Program-made: the position numbers and the translations under genes
The notes under the pieces: model-generated
The model's input: the letters and a program-made list of their open reading frames with translations, nothing else
Database searches by the model: none
What the model was told of the DNA's origin: nothing
Shown: piece by piece, positions 1-5,104 of the stretch
How the letters are laid out: the number at the start of each line of letters is the position of its first letter
Numbering within the stretch: position 1 is the stretch's first letter
NCBI GenBank assembly: GCA_002172355.2
Contig: NHGH02000013.1
Coordinates: 61,015 to 66,118, forward strand
Direction of reading: 5' to 3'
Length of the DNA: 5,104 nt
Origin: Euryarchaeota archaeon TMED132
GTDB taxonomy: Archaea > Thermoplasmatota > Poseidoniia > Poseidoniales > Poseidoniaceae

Positions 1-663
1 AAGGACTATTTCGAGTCATTAATATCTGAACAATTACCCGCTATTTGTGAACAAGGAATAGCACGCTCTACAGATGTTTTTTGTGAACCTGGTTGGTTTA
101 ATGTTGAAGAATCCGAAGAAATCCTGCGTCAATCAAAAAACGCTGGACTTGATCTGAGGTTGCATATCGATGAGTTTACTGATGGCGGTGGTGGAGACTT
201 AGCTGCAGAAATGAAAGTCGAAAGTGCAGACCATGCGCATTACACAAATGATGAAGCGAGGCATAAAATGAATGCTGCAGGTGTCAATACTGGGTTTTTA
301 CCTGGGACGCCGTATTCAATGGGAGAGGAATGGCCAGATTTCAATAAGATGGTTGAAGATAATTATATTTGGTCGATTGCGTCAGACTTCAATCCTAATA
401 ATCAAATTCTGAGTATCCCCTTCCTTTCATCATTACTAGTCAATCGATGTAAAGTTGACCCTTTGGTTGCACTTGTATGCTCCACACGCAATCCTGCTGA
501 AACAACACCACACCCGAGTGGAATGAAACATGGACGTATCGAGGAAGGTTCGGTGGCTAATTTAAACATATTAGATTCCAATAATTGGGAATCATGGTGT
601 ACGCGACCTTCGGACACTCCATTCATTGGAACTATCGTTGAGGGCAAATATGTCTCGCATTGA
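1..663 (+). CDS. hutI: Imidazolonepropionase, C-terminal part (5' end outside window)
   Basis: Imidazolonepropionase hydrolyses 4-imidazolone-5-propanoate to N-formimino-L-glutamate, the third step of histidine degradation, in the cytoplasm. The reading frame is open from base 1 to a TGA at 661-663, giving 220 residues of a family usually near 400, so roughly the N-terminal 45% lies outside the window. What is visible matches the second half of the amidohydrolase barrel. It has DVFCEPGWF at fragment residues 25-33 and LHIDEF at 54-59, with the expected metal-binding His55 and catalytic-type Glu58. It also has SADH (His78), LPGTPYS, and ASDFNPN with the expected metal-ligand Asp129. The end has the usual IEEGSVANLNILD closing strand, with Asn where family members mostly have Asp (ADL). 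An internal TTG at 160 is not the true start, because homology continues upstream of it. No other hut gene is visible. Assignment to this subfamily is fairly firm; substrate is inferred from homology. Confidence 0.88.
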   Translation, partial: KDYFESLISEQLPAICEQGIARSTDVFCEPGWFNVEESEEILRQSKNAGLDLRLHIDEFTDGGGGDLAAEMKVESADHAHYTNDEARHKMNAAGVNTGFLPGTPYSMGEEWPDFNKMVEDNYIWSIASDFNPNNQILSIPFLSSLLVNRCKVDPLVALVCSTRNPAETTPHPSGMKHGRIEEGSVANLNILDSNNWESWCTRPSDTPFIGTIVEGKYVSH

Positions 664-693
664 ATAATAAATTAATACAAATTAAAAAGTGAA

Positions 694-704
694 TAATATA
701 AATA
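694..704 (+). promoter_or_regulatory. Candidate TATA box for the ABM-like gene
   Basis: AATATAAATA lies in the 69-bp AT-rich gap after hutI. Its centre is about 34 bp before the ATG at 733, so an archaeal start site about 26 bp downstream would give a leader of only a few nucleotides. No GGTG-type ribosome binding site precedes the ATG, which fits a leaderless or near-leaderless transcript. The whole gap is A/T rich, so a chance match is possible. Confidence 0.35.
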
Positions 705-732
705 GACTATCAAAAGTGAATGAGTGTAAATC

Positions 733-1050
733 ATGCCAAGAATTTTAGAAACAGTTGTTTGTTCTGCCAAGCCAGGTAATGAAGCTCGATTGGAAAGAAT
801 GCTTTCATCAAGAGTTGAATTTAGAAATCGGCAAGATGGCTGTATTCGTTCTTGGTATGCCAAATCTTCAGACGATGATTTTCTATTCATTTTCCAATCG
901 GTTTTTGATGACAGAGAATCATTGAAATCTATTTCAGAATTATCTCAGCAAAAACTGGACACTAGTGATGGCGGAGTTCAATCGTGCCTAATTGGCCCTC
1001 CATTGGTAGGCATTTTCGACATCGATGCTGATATTTTTACAAGATCATAA
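733..1050 (+). CDS. ABM-like dimeric alpha/beta-barrel protein, function unknown
   Basis: This is a 105-residue soluble protein with no signal peptide or membrane segment. The order of elements resembles antibiotic-biosynthesis-monooxygenase/quinol-monooxygenase-type ferredoxin-like barrels. It begins with a strand (ILETVVCSAKPGNEARLE), followed by a helix that ends near a QDGCIRSWYAKSSDDD segment, where the family typically has 'pGC..y.v..s.d'. Next come a strand (FLFIFQSVFDD) and a helix starting at RESLKSISE. The last strand, VQSCLIGPPLVGIF, would close the barrel. Family members are cofactor-free oxygenases, heme-degrading enzymes or small-molecule binders, and nothing here tells which. 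The length is typical of the family. It follows hutI on the same strand but probably has its own promoter. The ATG at 733 is the only sensible start. The family call is from pattern memory, not a search. Confidence 0.68.
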   Translation: MPRILETVVCSAKPGNEARLERMLSSRVEFRNRQDGCIRSWYAKSSDDDFLFIFQSVFDDRESLKSISELSQQKLDTSDGGVQSCLIGPPLVGIFDIDADIFTRS

Positions 1051-1078
1051 TTATTCACTAATTTTTAGTTACACTATG

Positions 1079-1104
1079 TGTCGTATAACATACATTATGC
1101 GACA
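1079..1104. repeat. 10-bp inverted repeat with 6-nt loop
   Basis: TGTCGTATAA at 1079-1088 pairs with TTATGCGACA at 1095-1104 around the loop CATACA. Nine of ten positions are Watson-Crick and the tenth is a T/G pair that becomes a G-U wobble in RNA. It starts 29 nt after the stop of the ABM-like gene. A run of six T (1120-1125) lies 15 nt further on. It could help end transcription of that gene, or be a binding site for a dimeric regulator. The T-run is not directly attached, so a bacterial-style terminator is not the obvious reading. Confidence 0.6.
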
Positions 1105-1148
1105 TTTGTGGAAAAAACATTTTTTAATAAACTAATAAAATAAGGTTT

Positions 1149-1257
1149 ACAGCGACTCAGCATAGCGTTTAGAAGCGCCTCGCATGACATGTGATTACAA
1201 GGAATTGTGATTTTGGTATCCAAAGTACCCCCTCAACAGCAATAATTAGGACTTTTT
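1149..1257 (+). ncRNA. Candidate structured small RNA in the 253-bp intergenic stretch (speculative)
   Basis: The 1051-1303 gap has no credible protein gene. Its central part is visibly richer in G/C than the A/T-rich flanks and can fold. GCGA (1152-1155) pairs with TCGC (1180-1183) around an inner GCG/CGC (1165-1167 with 1176-1178). ATTACAA (1194-1200) pairs with TTGTGAT (1205-1211), with one G-U wobble, around a GGAA (GNRA) tetraloop. TTTGG (1212-1216) pairs with CCAAA (1220-1224), immediately adjacent. A TATA-like stretch lies at about 1123-1142, and TTTTT at 1253-1257 could end the transcript. I recognise no known RNA family. The strand and ends are guesses. It could equally be untranscribed spacer. 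Confidence 0.22.
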
Positions 1258-1274
1258 GGAGGTTTTAACTCCAA
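1256..1274. repeat. Short perfect inverted repeat upstream of the zinc-ribbon gene
   Basis: TTGGAG (1256-1261) and CTCCAA (1269-1274) form a 6-bp stem with a 7-nt loop, GTTTTAA. It lies about 20 bp before the TATA-like box of the DUF5679-type gene, where a regulator could bind. The T-run just before it (1253-1257) may belong to the end of an upstream transcript. The repeat is short enough to be chance. Confidence 0.3.
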
Positions 1275-1290
1275 GCTCAAGGAAGGTTTC

Positions 1291-1299
1291 AAATTAAAT
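1291..1299 (+). promoter_or_regulatory. Candidate TATA box deciding the start of the zinc-ribbon gene
   Basis: AAATTAAAT is centred about 30 bp before the ATG at 1325. A start site 25-27 bp downstream would fall at about 1320-1322, after the alternative ATG at 1304 and almost at the ATG at 1325. This favours a leaderless or near-leaderless mRNA starting translation at 1325. No ribosome binding site is seen at either ATG. Confidence 0.4.
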
Positions 1300-1324
1300 C
1301 ACTATGTACGACCATTTGATACTG

Positions 1325-1480
1325 ATGTCAGAACAAATATCCGGATACTGTTTGAAGTGCAAAACTTATGGTCCAATAAAAAATGGTAATTTGATTAAAA
1401 TGAAAAATGGAAGAGTTCGAATGGGTGGTTTTTGCTCTCAGGAAGGATGCACTGGTAAAATCTCTAAGATCGTCAGTTGA
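1325..1480 (+). CDS. Small DUF5679-type zinc-ribbon protein
   Basis: The gene encodes 51 residues, starting MSEQISGYCLKCK and ending at TGA 1478-1480. An in-frame ATG at 1304 would add seven residues (MYDHLIL). The protein resembles the small DUF5679 zinc-ribbon proteins. It has a YCLKC knuckle (Cys9 and Cys12 from the 1325 start), a basic MKNGRVRMGGF core where the family has 'tLKNGRPA..G.C', and a second knuckle CSQEGC (Cys37, Cys42). The second cysteine pair is spaced four residues apart rather than the usual two, so the metal site is slightly unusual. The strongly basic middle (KMKNGRVR) would suit nucleic-acid contact, but no function is known to me. The later start is preferred because the conserved region begins just after it and a TATA-like box is correctly placed for it. 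It lies on the tRNA strand, 49 bp upstream of the tRNA. Confidence 0.72.
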   Translation: MSEQISGYCLKCKTYGPIKNGNLIKMKNGRVRMGGFCSQEGCTGKISKIVS

Positions 1481-1497
1481 TTGCCTACCGATGTGGT

Positions 1498-1506
1498 TTA
1501 ATACAC
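1498..1506 (+). promoter_or_regulatory. Candidate TATA box of the tRNA-Val gene
   Basis: TTTAATACA is centred about 28 bp before the first base of the tRNA, the expected archaeal TATA position. The flanks are mixed in composition, so the A/T-rich patch stands out. It suggests the tRNA is transcribed on its own, with little or no 5' leader. Confidence 0.5.
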
Positions 1507-1529
1507 CCTCGATTTAGGACGGATTCCTA

Positions 1530-1605
1530 GGGCTCGTGGTCTAGGGGTTATGACGTCGCCTTGACATGGCGAAGATCGAGAGTTCAATTCTCTCCGAGCC
1601 CACCA
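1530..1605 (+). tRNA. tRNA-Val (anticodon GAC), CCA encoded
   Basis: A full cloverleaf can be drawn by eye. The acceptor stem GGGCTCG (1530-1536) pairs perfectly with CGAGCCC (1595-1601). The D arm spans 1539-1554 (GTC/GAC plus a T-T apposition). The anticodon stem TCGCC (1556-1560) pairs with GGCGA (1568-1572) around the loop TTGACAT, with anticodon GAC at 1563-1565, so it reads GUC and GUU valine codons. The variable loop is five nucleotides. The T stem GAGAG/CTCTC surrounds TTCAATT. The discriminator is A1602 and CCA is encoded at 1603-1605. No intron is present. Confidence 0.96.
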
Positions 1606-1636
1606 TGATTTAAGGAGTAGTGCTATTTCAAACGCA

Positions 1637-1655
1637 CAAATAATATTTGCTTTTT
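1637..1655 (+). terminator. Candidate terminator after the tRNA
   Basis: CAAAT (1637-1641) and ATTTG (1645-1649) form a short hairpin with a 3-nt loop, followed after one C by TTTTT (1651-1655). Archaeal termination mainly needs the T-run. The minus-strand operon converges here: on that strand TTTTT (1675-1671) directly follows its stop codon, so the 70-bp gap may serve both directions. Confidence 0.4.
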
Positions 1656-1675
1656 GAAAGGAGTTAAGTTAAAAA

Positions 1676-2029
1676 TCATAACTCTTCGGATTTTGGTAAA
1701 TCAGATTTATTTGATTCAATAGAACTCTCATCTAAATCATCCTCTTCCATACTAAAATCGGTTGACCCGCCAGACCATTCTCGTACACTTTCGCTTTGCT
1801 CAAACTTTTCATCAACAATCTCACCTTTTGGTCCTAAAGAGTAAGCACTCGGCTCAACTACTACAGGCTCTACAGGTTGGGTTATTGGAGGCGCATCACG
1901 TTCTACAAGGTGAGCTCCAGAGTGAAAAGTCCCACACCCGAGGCATCGGAAGATTCCTTTTTGATCAATACATCCACAATTAGGACATATTGAAAGGTCA
2001 CTAAAAGCGTCCAACTTATCTTTAGACAT
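1676..2029 (-). CDS. Zinc-ribbon protein with acidic disordered tail, unknown function
   Basis: This is a 117-residue protein with no membrane segment. Near the N terminus, CPNCGC (Cys15, Cys18, Cys20) and CLGC (Cys29, Cys32) form a single zinc-ribbon-like site of C-x2-C-x10-C-x2-C spacing, followed by GTFHSGAH. Residues about 45-60 are Pro/Val rich. The segment YSLGPKGEIVDEKF (63-76) is the most folded-looking part of the tail, and the last 30 residues are acidic and Ser-rich, probably disordered. It is the second gene of a minus-strand operon: the upstream stop TAA is followed by one base and then this ATG, with no ribosome binding site, which suggests translational coupling to the EF-hand gene. 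Zinc ribbons with the same Cys spacing occur in that neighbour, so the two may share a partner or complex. Function is unknown; zinc binding is inferred from the cysteines. Confidence 0.8.
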   Translation of the reverse strand: MSKDKLDAFSDLSICPNCGCIDQKGIFRCLGCGTFHSGAHLVERDAPPITQPVEPVVVEPSAYSLGPKGEIVDEKFEQSESVREWSGGSTDFSMEEDDLDESSIESNKSDLPKSEEL

Positions 2030-2030
2030 T

Positions 2031-4199
2031 TTAATCTTCTAAAAACATGTCATCTTGATAACCAGTGACTAAATCACCAGTTCCGTCTTCTTCAATGGTC
2101 ACTAGATTTTCGTCATCATCGAACTCTACTATTACTCCAAAGATTTCTTCGTCGTCTAGCACTAAGCCGATATGTGAGCCGATATCAATTTCATCATCTT
2201 CAACTTCTTCATCATCAATTATTTCTTCCACTTCTGATTCATCGTCTGCATCATCAGAATCCAATTCTTCGTCATCGGTTTCTTCTTCATCTTGTGAATC
2301 GTCATCGGAATCCTCTGATTCCTCATCAACTTCTTTACGCTCTTTTTCGGAATCTCTAATTGCTTTGGCTCTGGCTCTCCAGCCTGGAACTATCGACAAG
2401 TGAGTAAATAATGAACTTACTAAACCTAAACTGCCTAGTATTATGAACAATATACCATCCCAATAGAATCCTGCTGGCATAGATGAGGATTCACCTGCTA
2501 AAGGAGTTAGAGAATTCTTACAGCCATCGGTTTGAACTGAGTCAACACAGGGATATATGTCGCCTTCAAAGTATAACTTTTCACCATCATCATACAATCC
2601 AGTTTCAGTAACTAACTCGATATTTCCGCCTTCCCCACTAACGAAAGGAGCCAATGAACCATTAACTATCCACATTACAATGAATATGAACAAACCTGCA
2701 TGTATCAATGGCCAGAAAACATCATTCCATTTCTTCGACATCATACGCGATTGCATCTTACTAGGGAATTCTACCTTAGAAGACAAACTTGTTTCTTCAT
2801 CTTCAGAATCCTCATATTCTTCCAGATTTTCTATGAATTCATACATGTCGATGAAGCCGTCTCCATCATCATCCAATCTTTCGAATAGATGGTCCATTTC
2901 TTCATCACTCAGGGATTCTTCAATGAAAGACTCTACTTCAGAACGTAATTCGTTAATATTGATGTTACCGTCACCATTCTTATCCAGTTGCCTGAACACT
3001 CTACCGGGATTTGTGCCTGCATCATCCATTGCTTCAATCAATATTGAGACAGGATCTCTCATGCCACCAGATTTATCAGATTTAATATCCAAATCAAGAG
3101 ATTCTAGTGCATTAACTAATTCCATAGGATTTACTCTTCCATCGGAATCTTCATCAAGAGATTTCAGTATTTCAAAGACCTCTGTAGGTGATAATTTATC
3201 CCCTGAAAGTTTTTCTATACCCTTTTGTAATTCAGGCCCATCTATAAGGCCATCATCGTCTAAGTCCATTGCTTCGAAAACTTCACGAATAGTCATTCCG
3301 CCTTGAGATGCAGCAACTCCGAGTCTGTGCATTGGTGATTGTTCAGTAACTTCTCCAGGGTCCTCTACTGCTTCTTCAACGCTTTCATCTTCAGATTCAA
3401 CTTCTGCTTTTTCAGTAGTATCCTCTTCCGTAGATTCTTCTTCAACATCTTCATCTTTGACTTCATTTGAATCTTCAATTACATCCTCTGTAGGTTCTTC
3501 AGTAACAGGCTCTTCAGACTCTTGTTCGGAGGATTCCTCTTCTGACGACTCACTATATGCTTCAGCAGCAGCTTTGAATTCGCCCTCAGTCAAGTACCCA
3601 TTATCGTTGGAATCATAGTCTTGTGAATGCAGAAGGAAAGCATCTCTATCAGAAATAGAATACTTCTCCATGACTCTTACAAGAACATTTTCAGAATATT
3701 CTTTCTGAGTAGATTCTTCGGCTTCGGATTCAATAGATTCTATCTCTTCTCCAGTGATAGTAAATACCAACTCTTCCAAACTGATCTTACCGTCATTATC
3801 GGAATCAAATTCTTGTACTAATCTATCGACTTGAGAAGGAGGTAGGTCTGCTAAATTAAGTTTCAATAGCCCATCTTTCAGCTCTTCTGCATCGATTGAG
3901 CCATCATTATCGGCATCCATCTTCGAAAATAAAGCGCCAACTTCTATACCAGTTTCAACAAACCATTTCCTGAGGACATCAACTACGTCATCCGCCACAA
4001 AATAAACTCCACACTTTGGACAGCTCTTTGAATCTAGAGGTACTAAAGCCTTACAAGCGCCACACTCACCTAGTGATTCATCAGATACTCCTGAAAAACT
4101 AATTCCACATTCTGGACATTCTTCGGAATTTAGTGGAATTACAGCTCTACAAGAGCCACATTCGGCCATTGGAATTTCATCGGATTTGTCGTCGGACAT
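2031..4199 (-). CDS. Seven-EF-hand, double zinc-ribbon membrane protein, unknown function
   Basis: Numbering is from an upstream GTG at 4205 (724 residues). Translation more likely starts at the ATG at 4199, because a GGGTG site lies five bases before it and overlaps the GTG. Two tandem zinc ribbons come first (Cys16/19/30/33 and Cys48/51/62/65, both C-x2-C-x10-C-x2-C). Twelve-residue EF-hand loops begin at Asp97, 134, 198, 314, 351, 408 and 445; each has acidic or Asn residues at loop positions 1, 3 and 5, Gly at 6 and Glu at 12. An acidic Glu/Ser linker spans about 218-290. Transmembrane helices lie at about 497-517 and 583-606, with basic residues on the flanks (SRMMSKKW before, RARAK after). 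By the positive-inside rule both ends, and so all EF-hands, are cytoplasmic. The external loop carries Cys553 and Cys562, possibly a disulfide. A very acidic stretch (619-675) leads to a small beta-rich C-terminal domain (676-720). Calcium binding and a sensor or buffer role are inferred. It is first in an operon with the 117-residue gene. Confidence 0.88.
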   Translation of the reverse strand: MSDDKSDEIPMAECGSCRAVIPLNSEECPECGISFSGVSDESLGECGACKALVPLDSKSCPKCGVYFVADDVVDVLRKWFVETGIEVGALFSKMDADNDGSIDAEELKDGLLKLNLADLPPSQVDRLVQEFDSDNDGKISLEELVFTITGEEIESIESEAEESTQKEYSENVLVRVMEKYSISDRDAFLLHSQDYDSNDNGYLTEGEFKAAAEAYSESSEEESSEQESEEPVTEEPTEDVIEDSNEVKDEDVEEESTEEDTTEKAEVESEDESVEEAVEDPGEVTEQSPMHRLGVAASQGGMTIREVFEAMDLDDDGLIDGPELQKGIEKLSGDKLSPTEVFEILKSLDEDSDGRVNPMELVNALESLDLDIKSDKSGGMRDPVSILIEAMDDAGTNPGRVFRQLDKNGDGNININELRSEVESFIEESLSDEEMDHLFERLDDDGDGFIDMYEFIENLEEYEDSEDEETSLSSKVEFPSKMQSRMMSKKWNDVFWPLIHAGLFIFIVMWIVNGSLAPFVSGEGGNIELVTETGLYDDGEKLYFEGDIYPCVDSVQTDGCKNSLTPLAGESSSMPAGFYWDGILFIILGSLGLVSSLFTHLSIVPGWRARAKAIRDSEKERKEVDEESEDSDDDSQDEEETDDEELDSDDADDESEVEEIIDDEEVEDDEIDIGSHIGLVLDDEEIFGVIVEFDDDENLVTIEEDGTGDLVTGYQDDMFLED

Positions 4200-4204
4200 G
4201 TTCA

Positions 4205-4209
4205 CACCC
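4205..4209 (-). promoter_or_regulatory. Ribosome binding site GGGTG of the EF-hand gene
   Basis: On the minus strand GGGTG stands five bases before the ATG at 4199 and would overlap the alternative GTG start at 4205. It complements the CACC of the archaeal 16S rRNA 3' end. It therefore supports the ATG, which shortens the protein by two residues. Confidence 0.5.
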
Positions 4210-4219
4210 GTCTAAGGCA

Positions 4220-4246
4220 AATCATTGATGAATATAATCATTCATG
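4220..4246. repeat. 11-bp direct repeat flanking the minus-strand TATA-like box
   Basis: AATCATTGATG (4220-4230) and AATCATTCATG (4236-4246) match at 10 of 11 positions with a 16-bp period. They sit on either side of the A/T core of the candidate minus-strand promoter. The arrangement would suit an operator, but the region is A/T rich and chance is not excluded. Confidence 0.35.
4228..4240 (-). promoter_or_regulatory. Candidate TATA box for the EF-hand operon
   Basis: On the minus strand TGATTATATTCAT is centred about 35 bp before the ATG at 4199. A start about 26 bp downstream would give a leader of roughly 10 nt that still contains GGGTG. A second A/T-rich box further upstream (TTATATTTA, 4266-4274) could serve instead and give a leader of about 45 nt. 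Confidence 0.4.
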
Positions 4247-4265
4247 GCATTTCCTCGTTGAAATG

Positions 4266-4274
4266 TAAATATAA
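4266..4274 (+). promoter_or_regulatory. Candidate TATA box for the DUF835-type gene (possibly bidirectional)
   Basis: TAAATATAA is centred 30 bp before the ATG at 4300, so transcription would begin about 4 nt before the start codon. The reverse strand reads TTATATTTA and could also act for the divergent EF-hand operon. GGTGAT (4286-4291), a good match to an archaeal ribosome binding site eight bases before the ATG, would only be used if transcription starts further upstream. Confidence 0.4.
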
Positions 4275-4299
4275 GAAGGGTTTAGGGTGATTAGGTGCG

Positions 4300-5104
4300 A
4301 TGATGAAATTTGAAGGAGGGAACATTTTTTCCATCACATTTTCGAATCAAGATTCTTTACTAGAAATCGCTGATAAGTTGTTAGAAAATAATGATTTTAA
4401 CCTCAAATTAATGTCAAGAATGCCCCCTAGGCGATTGTTAGAGCACATAGATATTTCAAAAATCGAACTTTTTTGGCTTACCGAAAGAGATACTGAATAT
4501 TCAATGCCGCCAAATCTGGAATCCATCAATCGCGAGATTATTTCATCGAAGAATGTCGATGAGACGATAATTATCATAGATGGTTTTGAGTGGTTAATCG
4601 ACTTACATGGCAAAGAAAACATCCTTAATTTCATCAATGATGTATCAGATAGCCTACATGGTTCTAAAGTTCGAGTTATATTTCCGATTGACGAATTAAG
4701 TTTTGATAGTGTTTGGATTTCAAGAATGAAAAAAATTGTTCGACACATCAATTTGGATATTCCTGTATCCGATTTCAAGGAATTTGAAGAAAGTACCGAT
4801 ATATCAATTCAAAAAGAATCACCAAGAGAACAAATGGAGTTTGACTTAGGAGTTGACGGCGCACCTAGACTGAGCATCCTTTCAAGGCTACCACAAACTG
4901 GTTTCACACAAGCTTTACTGGTCAAAAGAATTCTGCAATGGAGGCGAATGGGATTAGATGTTTCAGAACTTGAACCAGCATTAAATTATGATACCAACCA
5001 AGCATATGAGTTGTACTGTTTAATCGAAGAAAAAGTTAGACGTGTTGTCGATTTGGAGAATTATCTATATCAAAATTCACATGAAATTGATTCAAGTGAA
5101 CTTT
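4300..5104 (+). CDS. DUF835-type protein with helical C-terminal region (3' end outside window)
   Basis: The frame is open from ATG 4300 (or ATG 4303) to the window edge, 268 whole codons without a stop. Residues 8-150 follow the DUF835 pattern. There is an opening strand GNIFSITFS, then a helix, then the LKLMSRMPPRRLLEH segment that matches the family's 'isR..P..lr'. Next comes ELFWLTERD, matching its 'v.WLs'. The central hydrophobic strand IIIIDGFEWLI (90-100) is the family signature, and VRVIFPIDELSFD (124-136) is the next strand. The fold resembles a nucleotide-binding-like alpha/beta domain, but I see no Walker A motif. After an acidic linker (157-185), residues 190-258 are helical and contain WRRMGLDVSELEPAL, a motif type I associate with archaeal helical tails. 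No signal peptide or membrane helix is visible in this part. It is divergent from the EF-hand operon. The molecular function of DUF835 is not established; a regulatory or signalling role is speculation. Confidence 0.85.
   Translation, partial: MMKFEGGNIFSITFSNQDSLLEIADKLLENNDFNLKLMSRMPPRRLLEHIDISKIELFWLTERDTEYSMPPNLESINREIISSKNVDETIIIIDGFEWLIDLHGKENILNFINDVSDSLHGSKVRVIFPIDELSFDSVWISRMKKIVRHINLDIPVSDFKEFEESTDISIQKESPREQMEFDLGVDGAPRLSILSRLPQTGFTQALLVKRILQWRRMGLDVSELEPALNYDTNQAYELYCLIEEKVRRVVDLENYLYQNSHEIDSSEL

Noticed and set aside
160..663. TTG at 160 as the start of a short hydrolase
   Set aside because: Homology to imidazolonepropionase continues upstream in the same frame to base 1, so this is an internal Leu codon.
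672..890. Minus-strand open frame of 72 codons
   Set aside because: It overlaps the ABM-like gene, shows no family features, and its end reads through the AT-rich promoter gap.
1076..1135. Short ATG frame of 19 codons across the inverted repeat
   Set aside because: Too short, no ribosome binding site, and its sequence is explained by the hairpin.
2065..2403. Poly-Ser open frame on the + strand
   Set aside because: It is an antisense shadow of the acidic C-terminal tail of the EF-hand protein.
2557..3306. Long + strand open frame of 249 codons opposite the EF-hand gene
   Set aside because: It is Ser/Pro-rich low-complexity sequence produced by reading the antisense of Glu/Asp codons; the minus-strand gene has clear domains.
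4347..4778. Minus-strand open frame of 143 codons at the right end
   Set aside because: It lies opposite the DUF835-type gene, whose frame is open for 268 codons and has recognisable family motifs.

Overview
The window is AT-rich and looks archaeal, most likely from a planktonic Marine Group II/III-type Thermoplasmatota (Poseidoniales-like). This is an inference. It rests on a DUF835-type protein with a helical tail, a small DUF5679-type zinc-ribbon protein, acidic EF-hand and zinc-ribbon proteins, TATA-like boxes placed about 25-30 nt before starts, GGTG-type ribosome binding sites, and a tRNA-Val. I see no insertion sequence, phage gene, CRISPR array or integrase.

Left part, + strand (1-1050): the C-terminal 220 residues of an imidazolonepropionase (hutI, histidine degradation), cut by the window edge. 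A 69-bp AT-rich gap follows, then a 105-residue protein resembling antibiotic-biosynthesis-monooxygenase (ABM) dimeric alpha/beta-barrel proteins.

Middle (1051-1675): no long gene, but not empty. It holds a strong 10-bp inverted repeat (1079-1104), a structured and relatively GC-rich intergenic stretch that could be a small RNA (about 1149-1257), a short zinc-ribbon gene (1325-1480) with its own TATA-like box, and a tRNA-Val(GAC) with encoded CCA (1530-1605) that has an upstream TATA-like box and a downstream hairpin plus T-run.

Right part: on the minus strand, a two-gene operon (4199 down to 1676, genes 1 nt apart). The first gene encodes a large acidic membrane protein with two tandem zinc ribbons, seven EF-hand loops and two transmembrane helices. 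The second encodes a 117-residue zinc-ribbon protein with an acidic tail. Divergent from it, across a short promoter region (4200-4299), a DUF835-type gene runs off the right edge.

The most distinctive item is the EF-hand/zinc-ribbon membrane protein and its coupled partner. By architecture it looks like a cytoplasmic-side calcium-binding membrane protein of unknown role. No defence or mobile system is evident.
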